The notes under the pieces are model-generated. The model had not been told where the DNA came from. It did no database searches and was given only the letters and a program-made list of their open reading frames with translations. Of a stretch of 64,000 bases of DNA, positions 48,254 through 58,091 are shown in pieces. Within the stretch, counting starts at the first letter, position 1. Every line of letters begins with the position of its first letter. A program made the position numbers and the translations under genes. The DNA lies in the NCBI RefSeq assembly GCF_000399685.1, contig NZ_KB976987.1, positions 2,027,647 to 2,091,646 of the forward strand. The letters are read 5' to 3'. The DNA comes from Acinetobacter pittii ANC 4050 (GTDB lineage: Bacteria; Pseudomonadota; Gammaproteobacteria; Pseudomonadales; Moraxellaceae).

Positions 48254-50716
48254 CTACAATTGATTTAACTCTCTTAAACTTTGTAAAGGCGGTAAATTAC
48301 AGAGATAACCTAATCGATAACGACCAATTAGGGCACAAATCAGCATCATGCCAAGAGGTAAAATCAGCCATATTTCAATATGCCACTGTAGGACCATATT
48401 CATTTTATAACTTGCAATCGCACTAATCACTTCTGCAAAACAGCAGGCAACTATGCCTGCTAACAGACCTAAGAAACCAATCTCAAAACTAAGCATTTTC
48501 TTCATTTTATTTTTAGATAAACCAAATGAACGCAGTAAAGCAACCTCACGGCGTCGCTCGTCCATTAACAAGTTTAAGCATGCAATCAGTACCAATATTC
48601 CAGAAAAACCGACTAATGCTGCCAGTACAGTTACTATTTTGACCAAAACATTCATTAACCGTTTTACTTCATCTAAAATTCGGTCAACATCAATAAATAC
48701 AGTATTGGAAAACTGCTGAATAATATTGATCATCTTTGGCTGATCTTGCTTAGGCACATAAAAACTGCCTAAATAACTTCCAGCATTTTCATCTAAAGTT
48801 TTAGGTGAAAAAATAAAGAAAAAGTTAGGGCTAAAACTTTCCCACTCTACACTCCGATAATTCACAACTTTGGCTTGCAAGGTCCCTTCTGGCAGACTAA
48901 AGGTAAGTTTGTCTCCAATTTGGATTCCTAAACTTTCGGCAGTCTTACTTTCGACTGAAACCTGCCCCACACCATTAAACTGAGCTTGACCACTTGTAAT
49001 GACATTGTCATTTGGTAATAGATTTGATTGAGTCAAATTCAATTCACGGCGCAAAGAATTATTTTGCTTTATCGCCTCTTCTGAAAAAGGTACATCATTT
49101 TTAGCCAGCAATCGGCCACGAATATTTGGATATAACGGGGTGCTTTGCCAACCATGTTGCTTTAACTGTTGCTCAAAGGCTTTTAAATCGAATGGAGGTA
49201 ATCCATAAACAAATTGATTCGGTGTTCCTTCCGGAAGTTGTTGTTGCCAACGCTCCAATAAATCTGTTCTTAATACACTGAGGACTGTAATGAGACTTAA
49301 GCCTAAAGCCAATGCAGTAATTTGTAAGGCACTTTGCGATGGAGAACGAATATAAAAAGACAAACGATTTTTCAGCTTTTTTAAGCTGCGAAGCAATAGC
49401 CAAACAACGGTATAAAGCAAAATACAAAGAACAATAATGGCAGCCAAAACCAGAATACTGAGCATTAAGTTTTCACTCAACACTAAACTAAAAACAATCA
49501 GGCTACTAATGCCAGCAAAAAACATAAAGAATAAAGATTTTCGAGATTTGGCTTGCTCGCGAATAACGCGAATTGGAGGTGTATTTAAAAGTTCCCAAAT
49601 GCTTGGCAAAATAAATCCAAGCAGTACGATCACACTCGTAAAAATAGCAATGGGTAAAGGTCCAACTAAAAGTGGTATGACCGAAAAACTTAGCTCTAAT
49701 TGAGGAATTAATTGCAGCATAAGCTGGAGCAGGCCATAACCCATGATTAAACCTAATAGACTGCCCAACACAATTGAAATCGCACTGACAACACTAAGTA
49801 ATCCAATATATGCCCATAAGATTTGGAACTTACTGGCTCCTAAGCATCTGATCAGCGCAATATGATCTTGGTTTTGTTGCACATAACGTTGACTCGTTAG
49901 AGCGATGGCAATCCCACACAACAAAATCGTTAAAATATTGGCTAATTGCAAAAAGGTATCTAGGTTTTCAAGCGGGCGTAATAATCTACTATTTGATTCG
50001 CTTGCATCACGTAAACGCAAACCTGTCGTTTCATCTGCTTCTTTAGAAGGTTGATGCTGTTGCTTAAATTGCTTTGAAAATGTCTGAACCTGTTCAGGGC
50101 TACCTGCCATTAACAGTCGATAATCGATTCTACTGCCTGTTTGAATTGCATGCGTTTTAGCAATATCAGCTTGATGAATAATGACGGTAGGTGAAAAACC
50201 TGAAAAACCGAGTTCCTGATTTGAATCACGCACAATCACGCCACTAAAGTGGAAGCTACCGTCAGCAATAGAAACAACATCTCCTCTTTTTACTTTTAAT
50301 AAGTCCGCAGCTCTTTGACTTAGCCAAACTTCACCAGATTGAATCGCTTGAGTTTTTGGTGCAATTTCAAGCTGTCCTCTTAGTGGAAAATCAGGTTCTA
50401 TTGCTTTTACATTGACCATGACAAACTGATCTTGGGTATGCGCCATCGAGCTAAATATGGTGACATTGGTTTGTTTTAAACCAAGCTGCTCTGCCTTTTT
50501 TTTCCACGGCTGTTCGATCGGCTCGTTATTCGACAGAACCAAATCCGCACCCAGCATTTGTGAAGCTTGCAGACTTACTGCCTGCTTGACTTGGTTATTA
50601 CTAAACTTCAGGGCAGTTGTTGCACTGATCGCAAGCGATAGAGCAATAATGAGTAGATATAATCCACCTGTTCGAAAACTTTGTAGTAAAAGTGGTTTGA
50701 GAAGATTACGCATCAT
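48254..50716 (-). CDS. ybbP: ABC transporter permease of the FtsX/LolE type (YbbP)
   Basis: An 820-residue permease with one N-terminal span, a large periplasmic domain (MacB-like), and two FtsX-type blocks of membrane spans (about 255-400 and 690-800), i.e. a duplicated FtsX arrangement as in YbbP. It is downstream of ybbA (the stop TAA of ybbA touches this ATG), so they form one ABC exporter. Substrate unknown; neighbouring tesA suggests a lipid- or ester-related role, which is inference. Confidence 0.88.
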   Translation of the reverse strand: MMRNLLKPLLLQSFRTGGLYLLIIALSLAISATTALKFSNNQVKQAVSLQASQMLGADLVLSNNEPIEQPWKKKAEQLGLKQTNVTIFSSMAHTQDQFVMVNVKAIEPDFPLRGQLEIAPKTQAIQSGEVWLSQRAADLLKVKRGDVVSIADGSFHFSGVIVRDSNQELGFSGFSPTVIIHQADIAKTHAIQTGSRIDYRLLMAGSPEQVQTFSKQFKQQHQPSKEADETTGLRLRDASESNSRLLRPLENLDTFLQLANILTILLCGIAIALTSQRYVQQNQDHIALIRCLGASKFQILWAYIGLLSVVSAISIVLGSLLGLIMGYGLLQLMLQLIPQLELSFSVIPLLVGPLPIAIFTSVIVLLGFILPSIWELLNTPPIRVIREQAKSRKSLFFMFFAGISSLIVFSLVLSENLMLSILVLAAIIVLCILLYTVVWLLLRSLKKLKNRLSFYIRSPSQSALQITALALGLSLITVLSVLRTDLLERWQQQLPEGTPNQFVYGLPPFDLKAFEQQLKQHGWQSTPLYPNIRGRLLAKNDVPFSEEAIKQNNSLRRELNLTQSNLLPNDNVITSGQAQFNGVGQVSVESKTAESLGIQIGDKLTFSLPEGTLQAKVVNYRSVEWESFSPNFFFIFSPKTLDENAGSYLGSFYVPKQDQPKMINIIQQFSNTVFIDVDRILDEVKRLMNVLVKIVTVLAALVGFSGILVLIACLNLLMDERRREVALLRSFGLSKNKMKKMLSFEIGFLGLLAGIVACCFAEVISAIASYKMNMVLQWHIEIWLILPLGMMLICALIGRYRLGYLCNLPPLQSLRELNQL

Positions 50717-51409
50717 TTAACCACCCTGTACTGTCTTTAATCGGCCGTCATCTAACTCGACATGACGCTGACAAAGGGTTGCTAAATTACGATCATGGGT
50801 TACCAAAATTAGAGTGGTACCTAGCTCTCGGTTTAAATCAAAGAGTAAGCTTTCAATTTCTTGTGCCGTCTGACCATCTAGGTTTCCAGTCGGTTCATCC
50901 GCAAAAATAATTTGTGGTTCTGCAATAAGAGCTCGTGCAATTGCCACACGTTGCTGTTCGCCTCCAGATAAGACTTTAGGCGTTTGTTCAACCTGTCGAC
51001 CAAGTCCTACTCGATGCAACCAATCTAAAGCTTTTTTCTCTGCAGTTTTATAATCAAAATCTTTACGTAATCGTAAGGGTAACATCACATTTTCAAGCGC
51101 ACTCAACTGAGGCAAAAGTTGAAAAGACTGAAATACGAAACCAATATGCTGCATTCGGATTTGAGCACGCTGTTCCTCTGTTAACTGATGAACAGCTTGA
51201 CCACATAACCAGACTTCCCCTTCAGACGGTTGATCTAAAGTCGCCAAAATTCCCAATAAGGTTGACTTACCTGAGCCAGAACGTCCCGTAATTGCTACCT
51301 GTTCCCCTTCAAAAATCTCTAAATCGATATCTTTTAAAATCGTAAACTGATTTTGGTTAATCTGAATAGTTTGTGTAACTTGATGGGCAGCAATGATGGG
51401 TTGTGGCAT
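50717..51409 (-). CDS. ybbA: ABC transporter ATP-binding protein (YbbA)
   Basis: A 230-residue LolD-type ATPase: Walker [11 protein letters not shown]-loop, signature [15 protein letters not shown], Walker [14 protein letters not shown] and the H-loop THDRN. The gene abuts ybbP, and is divergent from tesA across 44 bases. This tesA-ybbA-ybbP order is conserved in proteobacteria. Confidence 0.95.
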   Translation of the reverse strand: MPQPIIAAHQVTQTIQINQNQFTILKDIDLEIFEGEQVAITGRSGSGKSTLLGILATLDQPSEGEVWLCGQAVHQLTEEQRAQIRMQHIGFVFQSFQLLPQLSALENVMLPLRLRKDFDYKTAEKKALDWLHRVGLGRQVEQTPKVLSGGEQQRVAIARALIAEPQIIFADEPTGNLDGQTAQEIESLLFDLNRELGTTLILVTHDRNLATLCQRHVELDDGRLKTVQGG

Positions 51410-51453
51410 GATGTGAAAAGTCCTATGTATTCAAAATCAGGGTCGAAGTACAA

Positions 51454-52077
51454 ATGTATAAATCTTTTTTGATTGGTTCTAAAAGCATCATGCTCATCTC
51501 ATTAAGTATGCTGCCCATGCTTGTATCGGCGAAAACTATTTTAATTTTAGGAGATAGTATTAGTGCCGGTTACGGAATTGATCCCAAACAAGGTTGGGTA
51601 CAATTACTGCAAAAACGCTTAGACCAACAGTATCCCAAACAACACAAAGTGGTCAATGCAAGTGTGAGTGGAGAAACGACCAGCGGCGCTTTAGCTCGAT
51701 TACCTAAGTTATTACAGACTTATAAACCCAATGTAGTCGTGATTGAATTAGGCGGGAATGATGGCTTGCGTGGTCAACCGCCTCAAATGATTCAAAAAAA
51801 TCTGGATCAGCTCATTCAATTAAGCCAAAAACAAAAAGCCAAAGTTATTCTTTTTGGTATGAAAATTCCGCCAAATTATGGGGCTGCGTATAGCAAGGCT
51901 TTTGAAAATAACTATAAAGTTGTCAGCCAAAAATATCAGGTGAAATTACTTCCGTTTTTTCTAGAGGGTGTTGCTGGTCAAAAACAGCTTATGCAAAATG
52001 ACTTGATTCATCCAAATGCTCAAGCACAGTCACAATTACTTAATTTAGCTTATCCATATATAAAAGGTGCCCTATAG
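51454..52077 (+). CDS. tesA: GDSL lysophospholipase/arylesterase/thioesterase I (TesA)
   Basis: An exported SGNH-family hydrolase of 207 residues. Signal peptide to about residue 26 (VSA/K), catalytic Ser35 in GDSISAGYG, GxN block GGNDGLRG, and the catalytic Asp/His in DLIHPN. In E. coli the periplasmic enzyme cleaves acyl thioesters and lysophospholipids. The stop codon lies within the terminator that follows. Confidence 0.95.
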   Translation: MYKSFLIGSKSIMLISLSMLPMLVSAKTILILGDSISAGYGIDPKQGWVQLLQKRLDQQYPKQHKVVNASVSGETTSGALARLPKLLQTYKPNVVVIELGGNDGLRGQPPQMIQKNLDQLIQLSQKQKAKVILFGMKIPPNYGAAYSKAFENNYKVVSQKYQVKLLPFFLEGVAGQKQLMQNDLIHPNAQAQSQLLNLAYPYIKGAL

Positions 52078-52091
52078 ACACCTTTTAATTT
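52062..52091 (+). terminator. Terminator overlapping the tesA stop
   Basis: AAAAGGTG (52062-52069) pairs with CACCTTTT (52079-52086) around the stop codon (52075-52077), then AT-rich DNA. Confidence 0.6.
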
Positions 52092-52108
52092 TAAATATTT
52101 TATTTTGT

Positions 52109-52723
52109 TCAGAAATCAAAGAAAGTAACTTCACCAGTTTCTAGTGAATATTCTGCACCAACAACAATCAACTCACCTTTCGCAATTAAGTTTTCAAGTA
52201 CACTTGAACCATGACGTAATTGATTGACCGAAGCAAAAACGTTTGAACGTACCGCATGACACGATAATTTTTTCAAATCATTTTTCAAATCAGTTTGCAT
52301 TAAAATTTCAACTGATGGGCGAACACGGTTCACAATCGACATTAAGTTAGATGATGGCGGTTGATCAGGGTTCATCAACGTATCAATTGTTGCTTGAATC
52401 GCGCCACAATGACTATGTCCTAATACGACGACAACCGGACAGTCATAGCGCTCTGCCGCGAACTCAACACTACCGACTTGTGAAGGCGCAACCACATTAC
52501 CAGCAACACGAATTACAAATAAGTCACCAAGACCTTGATCAAATACCATTTCTGCTGGAACACGAGAATCTGAGCAACCTAATACAATCGCAAACGGATT
52601 TTGATCCTTTGCCATTTCAGCGCGTTCATGATGCGATAAGGTTTTTGCAAGGGAAGTATTTCCATTTACAAATCGTTGATTACCAGCTTTCAGACGATCT
52701 AAAACTTCTTGCGCAGTAGGCAT
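52109..52723 (-). CDS. Beta-class carbonic anhydrase
   Basis: Zinc enzyme that interconverts CO2 and bicarbonate. The 204-residue protein has the zinc ligands Cys50 and Asp52 with Arg54 in GCSDSRVP, and His103 with Cys106 in GHSHCGA. The start at MPTAQEVL is chosen; a TTG eight codons upstream gives an N-terminal extension with no counterpart. It is convergent with tesA and divergent from an exported hydrolase gene. Confidence 0.95.
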   Translation of the reverse strand: MPTAQEVLDRLKAGNQRFVNGNTSLAKTLSHHERAEMAKDQNPFAIVLGCSDSRVPAEMVFDQGLGDLFVIRVAGNVVAPSQVGSVEFAAERYDCPVVVVLGHSHCGAIQATIDTLMNPDQPPSSNLMSIVNRVRPSVEILMQTDLKNDLKKLSCHAVRSNVFASVNQLRHGSSVLENLIAKGELIVVGAEYSLETGEVTFFDF

Positions 52724-53007
52724 TTTATATTTCCATTGTTTTTTCAAGGTTAGAAATCATTTTAATGTGTCAAAATTTGAATGTCACTGACAAAAAATAA
52801 ATCCTTTGTCATGAAAAAAATGAAAAGTACGTCATCTTATTTAATGTAGGTTTTACGGCCAATTCCCTGCTGTTTAGCGAAAAAATAGACATACTTTGGT
52901 CCTCGTATTGACTATAATTTTCTTCATTCCAAACATTTGGCAAATGACTCATTGGCAAAGTTTTTCAATAATTTTTCAAACTCGCTTAAGCATCAAGGAT
53001 GAAATCT

Positions 53008-54033
53008 ATGGCAAGGCTGTCCACATCAATTAAAGCCTCTATGAAAAAAACTGCTACTGCCCTGACTTTGGCTTGTAGCGTATTGTCAGTCATGAGCATT
53101 TCTCAAGTGCAGGCAGCCGATAATATTGATGTCAGCTTTCAAACAATATTACAACAAGAGCGTAGCTGGGCCGGACTACAAAGCAAAAGTCTAAAGGTCG
53201 GTGATATCACTTGGTCATATAGTGAAGGTGGCTCTAGCACAAAGCCAACTTTACTACTCATTCATGGTTTAGCGGGCAGTCGTGATAACTGGAACCGAGT
53301 AGCTCGTTATCTCACCACAAATTACCATGTCATTATTCCTGATTTACCGGGTAGCGGTGAAACTATCGTTTCTCAAGACTTCGACTATTCGGTCCCAAAT
53401 CTTGCAGAAAAATTACGTCGATTTGTTGAAGCTGCAAATTTAAAAGGTCCAATCCACATTGCAGGACATTCACTCGGCGGATCTATTGCCCTACTTTATG
53501 CTGGACAATATCCATTTGAAACCAAAAGTCTATTCTTGGTTGATAGTGGCGGTATTTTCCGTTCTGCAAATACAATTTATCTCAGAGATCCAACCTATCT
53601 AAAACAACTTTTAGTATCTAAAAAAGGCGACTTTAATTATTTATTAAAACAAACCATGTTTAATCCTCCATTTATTCCTAAAGAATTTTTGCAAGCTCAA
53701 GAAAAATTGATGATTAATCAGGCGCCTCAAACACAAAAACTGGTTGATCAACTGATTGCACTTAATAAGGTTTATACGCCAGATTCATTTGCCGTACTTA
53801 CCAAAACAATTGATGCACCGACGCTCATTTTATGGGGTAAGCAAGATAAAATTATTAATGTAGAAGTCGCAAATGAACTGAAACGGCTTTTAAAGAAGGC
53901 TGAGCCTCCCGTTATTTTGGAAAACGTAGGCCATATGCCAATATTGGAAGCTGAACAGTTGGTCATTCAACAATATGTACCGTTTTTATTGAAAGTAGAA
54001 GCAAACCAGTCTTTAAAAACGACTACACCTTAA
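53008..54033 (+). CDS. Exported alpha/beta hydrolase
   Basis: A 341-residue alpha/beta-hydrolase with a signal peptide (hydrophobic core around 15-35, cleavage near VQAADN). Motifs: HGLAGSRDNW (oxyanion), IPDLPGSGET, nucleophile elbow GHSLGGSIALL with the catalytic Ser around residue 155, Asp in LWGKQDKI, His in GHMPILE. The ATG at 53008 has AAGGA with eight bases spacing; the ATG three codons earlier overlaps that site. Substrate unknown (lipase or esterase likely). It precedes an unrecognised gene by 26 bases and they are probably co-transcribed. Confidence 0.85.
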   Translation: MARLSTSIKASMKKTATALTLACSVLSVMSISQVQAADNIDVSFQTILQQERSWAGLQSKSLKVGDITWSYSEGGSSTKPTLLLIHGLAGSRDNWNRVARYLTTNYHVIIPDLPGSGETIVSQDFDYSVPNLAEKLRRFVEAANLKGPIHIAGHSLGGSIALLYAGQYPFETKSLFLVDSGGIFRSANTIYLRDPTYLKQLLVSKKGDFNYLLKQTMFNPPFIPKEFLQAQEKLMINQAPQTQKLVDQLIALNKVYTPDSFAVLTKTIDAPTLILWGKQDKIINVEVANELKRLLKKAEPPVILENVGHMPILEAEQLVIQQYVPFLLKVEANQSLKTTTP

Positions 54034-54059
54034 ATAAAACTTTTAATTTGTGAGACCTT

Positions 54060-55067
54060 ATGTCTACCCAACCCCTCATTGAAAAACTTATTGAAGCTCA
54101 TCTAGATTTTTTAGATGAGCAATTTGCTCAGACTCAGGTGATTCAACAAGAGTTTGAGCAGTTTTATCATTGGTTGGGAAGTCGGCAATTACAACACATT
54201 TGGACTTTTGAACCGATTCAACAGCTGATTCAAAAGCAGATTTTAGACACGCCTGCTTCTGATTTTCTGATTGAACAAATTGCTGAACATATTCGCTTTG
54301 CTTTGATTCATCCTGCAAATGACACAACAACTGTTGAAGACGTTATTCCTGTTTTAACGATTGACCGAATTGCACAGTACGTTGCAAGTAAGGAAGAGCA
54401 CCGTAAAAAGCTGATTAAAACGATTGTGAATAACCCTGCCTTTTCAGCCTTGCTCACGCAACTAATTCAGCAAACAATGCATGATTATTTAGATGAATCT
54501 ATGTCAAAGCGTGTACCAGGTGTAGGTCGTTTTATGAAAATGGGGAAATCTGTTCTAGAAACAGTAACTGATTCAAATCTGGACGATACGATTAATCATT
54601 ATTTGCAAAAGAATATTTTAAAACTGAGCCAGATGAGTGAGCGGGTTTTAAATCAACATTTTGACAATGATAAACTCTACCATTTTCAGGCAAATATTTG
54701 GCATAAAGTTAAAACAATGCCGCTGTCTGTTTTAAAAAATTATGTAGAAGTTCAAGATCTAACCAAAACAGTAGGTTTAGGACATGAAATCTGGGACCAC
54801 ATTCGTCAAACCGATTATTTAAAACAACAAGTACATGATGGCATTTACACTTGGTATGTTCGTAATCAGGAACGTAATTTTCACTTGTTACTTCGTGACC
54901 TCAATATTGACGAAAGTTTAGTGAAGCATGAACTGACTGCATTGCTTGTACCCGTACTACAACAATTAGTCACAACCGGCCATTTAAGACGCCGTGCCCG
55001 TGTTTACCTAGAAAAGTTTTATTATTCTGAAAAAGCATTAGATATCTTAAATAACAAAGGCGCTTAA
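54060..55067 (+). CDS. Unrecognised 335-residue helical protein
   Basis: No signal peptide or membrane span is seen; the sequence is dominated by charged and Gln/His/Leu-rich helices, with coiled-coil-like stretches (such as EQFAQTQVIQQEFEQF) and a conserved-looking hydrophobic end VKHELTALLVPVLQQLV. RMSKRVPGVG-type Gly/Pro break occurs mid-protein (SKRVPGVGRFMKMGKSV). It ends in a terminator whose stem overlaps its last codons. I do not recognise a family. Co-transcription with the exported hydrolase suggests a joint role, but none can be named. Confidence 0.75.
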   Translation: MSTQPLIEKLIEAHLDFLDEQFAQTQVIQQEFEQFYHWLGSRQLQHIWTFEPIQQLIQKQILDTPASDFLIEQIAEHIRFALIHPANDTTTVEDVIPVLTIDRIAQYVASKEEHRKKLIKTIVNNPAFSALLTQLIQQTMHDYLDESMSKRVPGVGRFMKMGKSVLETVTDSNLDDTINHYLQKNILKLSQMSERVLNQHFDNDKLYHFQANIWHKVKTMPLSVLKNYVEVQDLTKTVGLGHEIWDHIRQTDYLKQQVHDGIYTWYVRNQERNFHLLLRDLNIDESLVKHELTALLVPVLQQLVTTGHLRRRARVYLEKFYYSEKALDILNNKGA

Positions 55068-55079
55068 AGCGCCTTTGTT
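55053..55079 (+). terminator. Terminator overlapping the end of the 54060 gene
   Basis: AACAAAGGCGC (55053-55063) pairs with GCGCCTTTGTT (55069-55079); the stem includes the last codons and the stop. Confidence 0.88.
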
Positions 55080-55089
55080 ATTTAATTAT

Positions 55090-57129
55090 TTAAAATTTAT
55101 AAATAATACCTAAATTATAACGACGTCCGTCTAAGACATAATTATAAGTTGCTACATCAATGTCTTTATCAAATAAGTTATAGATGCCTGCCGCAACTTG
55201 GATTTTGTCAGTCGGTTTATAGTTCATACCAACATCAACCAGTCCATAAGCAGGCTTTCCTTCAGCCATTGAGGTACGGCTTAAATATTCAGAAGTTTTG
55301 CTACGGAAATTCAAGCGACTCCACATATTGACTAAGTCATTAACTTGCCAATCTAAAGTGGTATTAAACATATGTTCCGGCATTTCATTTAAAGGTTGAC
55401 CTTTAAATTGACCACTTTTTTGTTCAGTATCGGTATACGTATAATTGGCATTCATTTTTAAATCTGGTGAAATCAACCAACCAAATGTCGCTTCAACACC
55501 TCTCATATTGGCTTTATCTACATTTGTGCGTTGACTCACAAAATCAAAATCTAGACCTAACCACTTACACTCGCGAGCACCTGCATCTCCTGAGCACGTT
55601 CTAACTTCTGTAATTTTATCTTTAAATTCACTATTAAAAATCGTTAAGCCAGCATTCAAGTTATCTAAATTATCCCACGCGAATGACAGCTCATAGTTAG
55701 TACTTTTCTCTGGTTTTAAATTTGGATTACCAACAATCACTCCAGCAGAACTGCTACCACCTGTAGCTTGCCCCCATTCGGCTACGGTCGCTCGTAGTGC
55801 AGGTGTTTTATAACCTGTTGATACGCCGCCTTTAATAATCCAGTTATCATTTAAAGTCCATACACCATATACTTTAGGACTGAAATGATCTCCAAATTTT
55901 TCATCCTGATCCATTCGTAATGACATTGTTAAAGTGAAAGGATCAATAATATTCCATGCATCTTCTGCAAATAACGCCCAGCTATAACGATCTAAATTAG
56001 AAACAGGTTGTGAGCCACCCACTTTTAACTGGTTACCTAAATCGTCTAATTCTTCTTTTAAATAGCTTCCGCCCACGCTAAGCGCATGATTTGCGAGTGT
56101 GATCTGGTTAAGCGTATTAAATGTAGTATTTACAGCTTCCATATTTCTAGATGGATTCTTATTTTCTTCGCGCTGAATATAAGAATGAGTCTTTACAGGA
56201 CCGATGTCACCACGATGCGTTAAGCTATATTCTGTACGGTAATAGTCTGTTAATGAATCTGCTGGTGGATTACGTCCAGTTTGAATTGGTGAAACTGTTT
56301 TACCTATTGTGGCATTACGATTTTGGATAGAACGCTGGTATTCAAGCTCAATGGTATGTTGATCATTAGGAGTCAAACTTAAAGTCGCCCCTCCTGCACG
56401 AATTTTTTGTTTGTGGTAACCACCAATAATTTCATCTTCATCTCTTTGTGAAAATGTACCATTGGCTTTTAATCCAAGTAAATTCTTAATTAATGGCCCC
56501 GATACATAAGTATTAGCTTGGTAAAGATTTCCAGATTTATTATTTTCTTGAATTGTTGTGTCTAACTTAACCGAACTGTTCCAAACATCTGCAACTTTTT
56601 TAGTGATGATATTAATCACACCCCCCATGGCATCTGACCCATATAGACCAGACATTGGACCACGAATAACCTCAATACGTTCGATACTTTCGATTCCCGG
56701 TAACCAACCTTGCTCAATACCTGAATTATCACTATTTGGTCGCACAGAACGTGTATTTACTTTCTTACCATCGACCATAATAACGGTATATGCACTTCCC
56801 ATTCCCCGAATACTGATATCAGATGAGCTTCCACCACCTGTAACAACCACACCAGGTACATCTTTAAGTGCATCAGTTACATCACGATATGCTTTTTTAT
56901 TAATTTCATCTTGAGTTAAAACAGAAATAGAAGCTGCTGCTTTTTTTATATTTTGTTCAAAACCACTTGCTGTTACGACAATTTTTTCTAATTGTGCCAC
57001 TTCACTTTCTTTTTTATTTTTTATGGAAGAATCAACTAAAATATTTTCACTTTCAGCAGCATAAGCCACAGGAAACATTACTGTAAGTACCGAAATTGAT
57101 AATACAGATTGGAAAATACTCTTCGTCAT
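55090..57129 (-). CDS. TonB-dependent outer-membrane receptor (CirA/FepA-like)
   Basis: Outer-membrane receptor for an iron-chelate, energised by TonB. The 679-residue protein has a signal peptide (about 1-24), a TonB-box-like EKIVVTASG, the plug domain (about 55-170; DVTDALKDVPGVVV, ISIRGMGSAYTVIMVDGKKVN, IERIEVIRGPMSGLYGSDAMGGVINIITKK), and the 22-strand barrel ending YNLGIIYKF. It resembles the CirA/IrgA branch used for catechol siderophores; the ligand is not certain. A Fur box lies upstream (57212-57230). No siderophore biosynthesis gene is nearby. Confidence 0.9.
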   Translation of the reverse strand: MTKSIFQSVLSISVLTVMFPVAYAAESENILVDSSIKNKKESEVAQLEKIVVTASGFEQNIKKAAASISVLTQDEINKKAYRDVTDALKDVPGVVVTGGGSSSDISIRGMGSAYTVIMVDGKKVNTRSVRPNSDNSGIEQGWLPGIESIERIEVIRGPMSGLYGSDAMGGVINIITKKVADVWNSSVKLDTTIQENNKSGNLYQANTYVSGPLIKNLLGLKANGTFSQRDEDEIIGGYHKQKIRAGGATLSLTPNDQHTIELEYQRSIQNRNATIGKTVSPIQTGRNPPADSLTDYYRTEYSLTHRGDIGPVKTHSYIQREENKNPSRNMEAVNTTFNTLNQITLANHALSVGGSYLKEELDDLGNQLKVGGSQPVSNLDRYSWALFAEDAWNIIDPFTLTMSLRMDQDEKFGDHFSPKVYGVWTLNDNWIIKGGVSTGYKTPALRATVAEWGQATGGSSSAGVIVGNPNLKPEKSTNYELSFAWDNLDNLNAGLTIFNSEFKDKITEVRTCSGDAGARECKWLGLDFDFVSQRTNVDKANMRGVEATFGWLISPDLKMNANYTYTDTEQKSGQFKGQPLNEMPEHMFNTTLDWQVNDLVNMWSRLNFRSKTSEYLSRTSMAEGKPAYGLVDVGMNYKPTDKIQVAAGIYNLFDKDIDVATYNYVLDGRRYNLGIIYKF

Positions 57130-57211
57130 ACCCTACTCCAACAGATTAAATTATGAATAAATATTAAGTTTTGCTTAAACAAATGTAACAAATTTAAATA
57201 CAAAAATAAAT

Positions 57212-57230
57212 AATATTGATAATTATTTTC
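57212..57230. promoter_or_regulatory. Fur box upstream of the TonB receptor gene
   Basis: AATATTGATAATTATTTTC matches the 19-base Fur consensus GATAATGATAATCATTATC at 15 of 19 positions. It lies about 85-100 bases before the receptor start, where the promoter should be. Confidence 0.72.
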
Positions 57231-57243
57231 AATTACAAGACCA

Positions 57244-57270
57244 TAAAAAAACCTCATTGCGAGGCTTTTT
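57244..57270 (-). terminator. Intrinsic terminator after nfuA
   Basis: On the minus strand AAAAAGCCTC pairs with GAGGTTTTTTT around GCAAT, giving a short stem with a good T-run. Confidence 0.75.
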
Positions 57271-57294
57271 TATTTCACTTTTCAAATAATTTGA

Positions 57295-57933
57295 TTATTT
57301 GAAATAAGCACCTTCTGCTTGCGTATGGTCAGTTTGGTCAACCACACGTTGAAGTTCAGGAATGTTCTCTCTTAGAGTGGTTTCTACACCTTGTTTCAAG
57401 GTAACGTCAATTGCTGAACAGCCTTGGCAACCGCCACCAAATTTTAATACAGCAGTTAAACCATGTTCTGGGTCATCTTGTACTTCTACCAAGCTACAAT
57501 TTCCGCCATGCCCTGCAAGACCTGGGTTAATTTCTGCTTGAAGAATGTAAGTAATACGTTCTTCAATCGAAGCATCTGGACCAACACGTGGAACTTTAGA
57601 ATTTGGAGCACGGAAAGTGAGCTGACCACCAAAACGGTCTTTGTTGTAATCGATTACGGCATCTAAAAGATAAGGAATAGATGGCGCATCAATATACGCA
57701 GGAAAATCAGGATAGTCCTGTTTATAATCTGTTGGAATCACTTCTTCTGGCGCACTATATGCCATACAGCATTCGGCACGTGGCGTACCCGGATGCTCAA
57801 CAAAAATTCGAACGCCAATTCCCGGAGTATTTTGCTTCGTTAATAAATCGTGCAAATACTCTTGTGCAGATGGTGTAATCAAAAGGTTTGGAATTTCTTC
57901 TGCAACAGCAGTGTTGGTGTTCTCAGTCGACAT
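57295..57933 (-). CDS. nfuA: Iron-sulfur cluster carrier NfuA
   Basis: A 212-residue carrier that binds and hands on [4Fe-4S] clusters, important under iron limitation and oxidative stress. The N-terminal degenerate A-type scaffold domain (about 15-105) is followed by the Nfu domain with the cluster-binding CxxC (Cys169, Cys172) in [15 protein letters not shown]. The start at MSTENT is preceded by GAGGA; a TTG five codons upstream is rejected. It sits between the Fur-box-controlled receptor and a rhomboid. Confidence 0.95.
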   Translation of the reverse strand: MSTENTNTAVAEEIPNLLITPSAQEYLHDLLTKQNTPGIGVRIFVEHPGTPRAECCMAYSAPEEVIPTDYKQDYPDFPAYIDAPSIPYLLDAVIDYNKDRFGGQLTFRAPNSKVPRVGPDASIEERITYILQAEINPGLAGHGGNCSLVEVQDDPEHGLTAVLKFGGGCQGCSAIDVTLKQGVETTLRENIPELQRVVDQTDHTQAEGAYFK

Positions 57934-58091
57934 AACAATATTCCTCAAGCTGATGCCTTTATATTAACCGAAGATGAGGTAGATTTAAAAAAAATCAACT
58001 AAATTTGTCGGATTTATACACAACAGGGTTTCAAGTTAAGTTTTTAATGGCATTATTGACCTCAGTATTGATCATTTTTTAAATATTTCTT

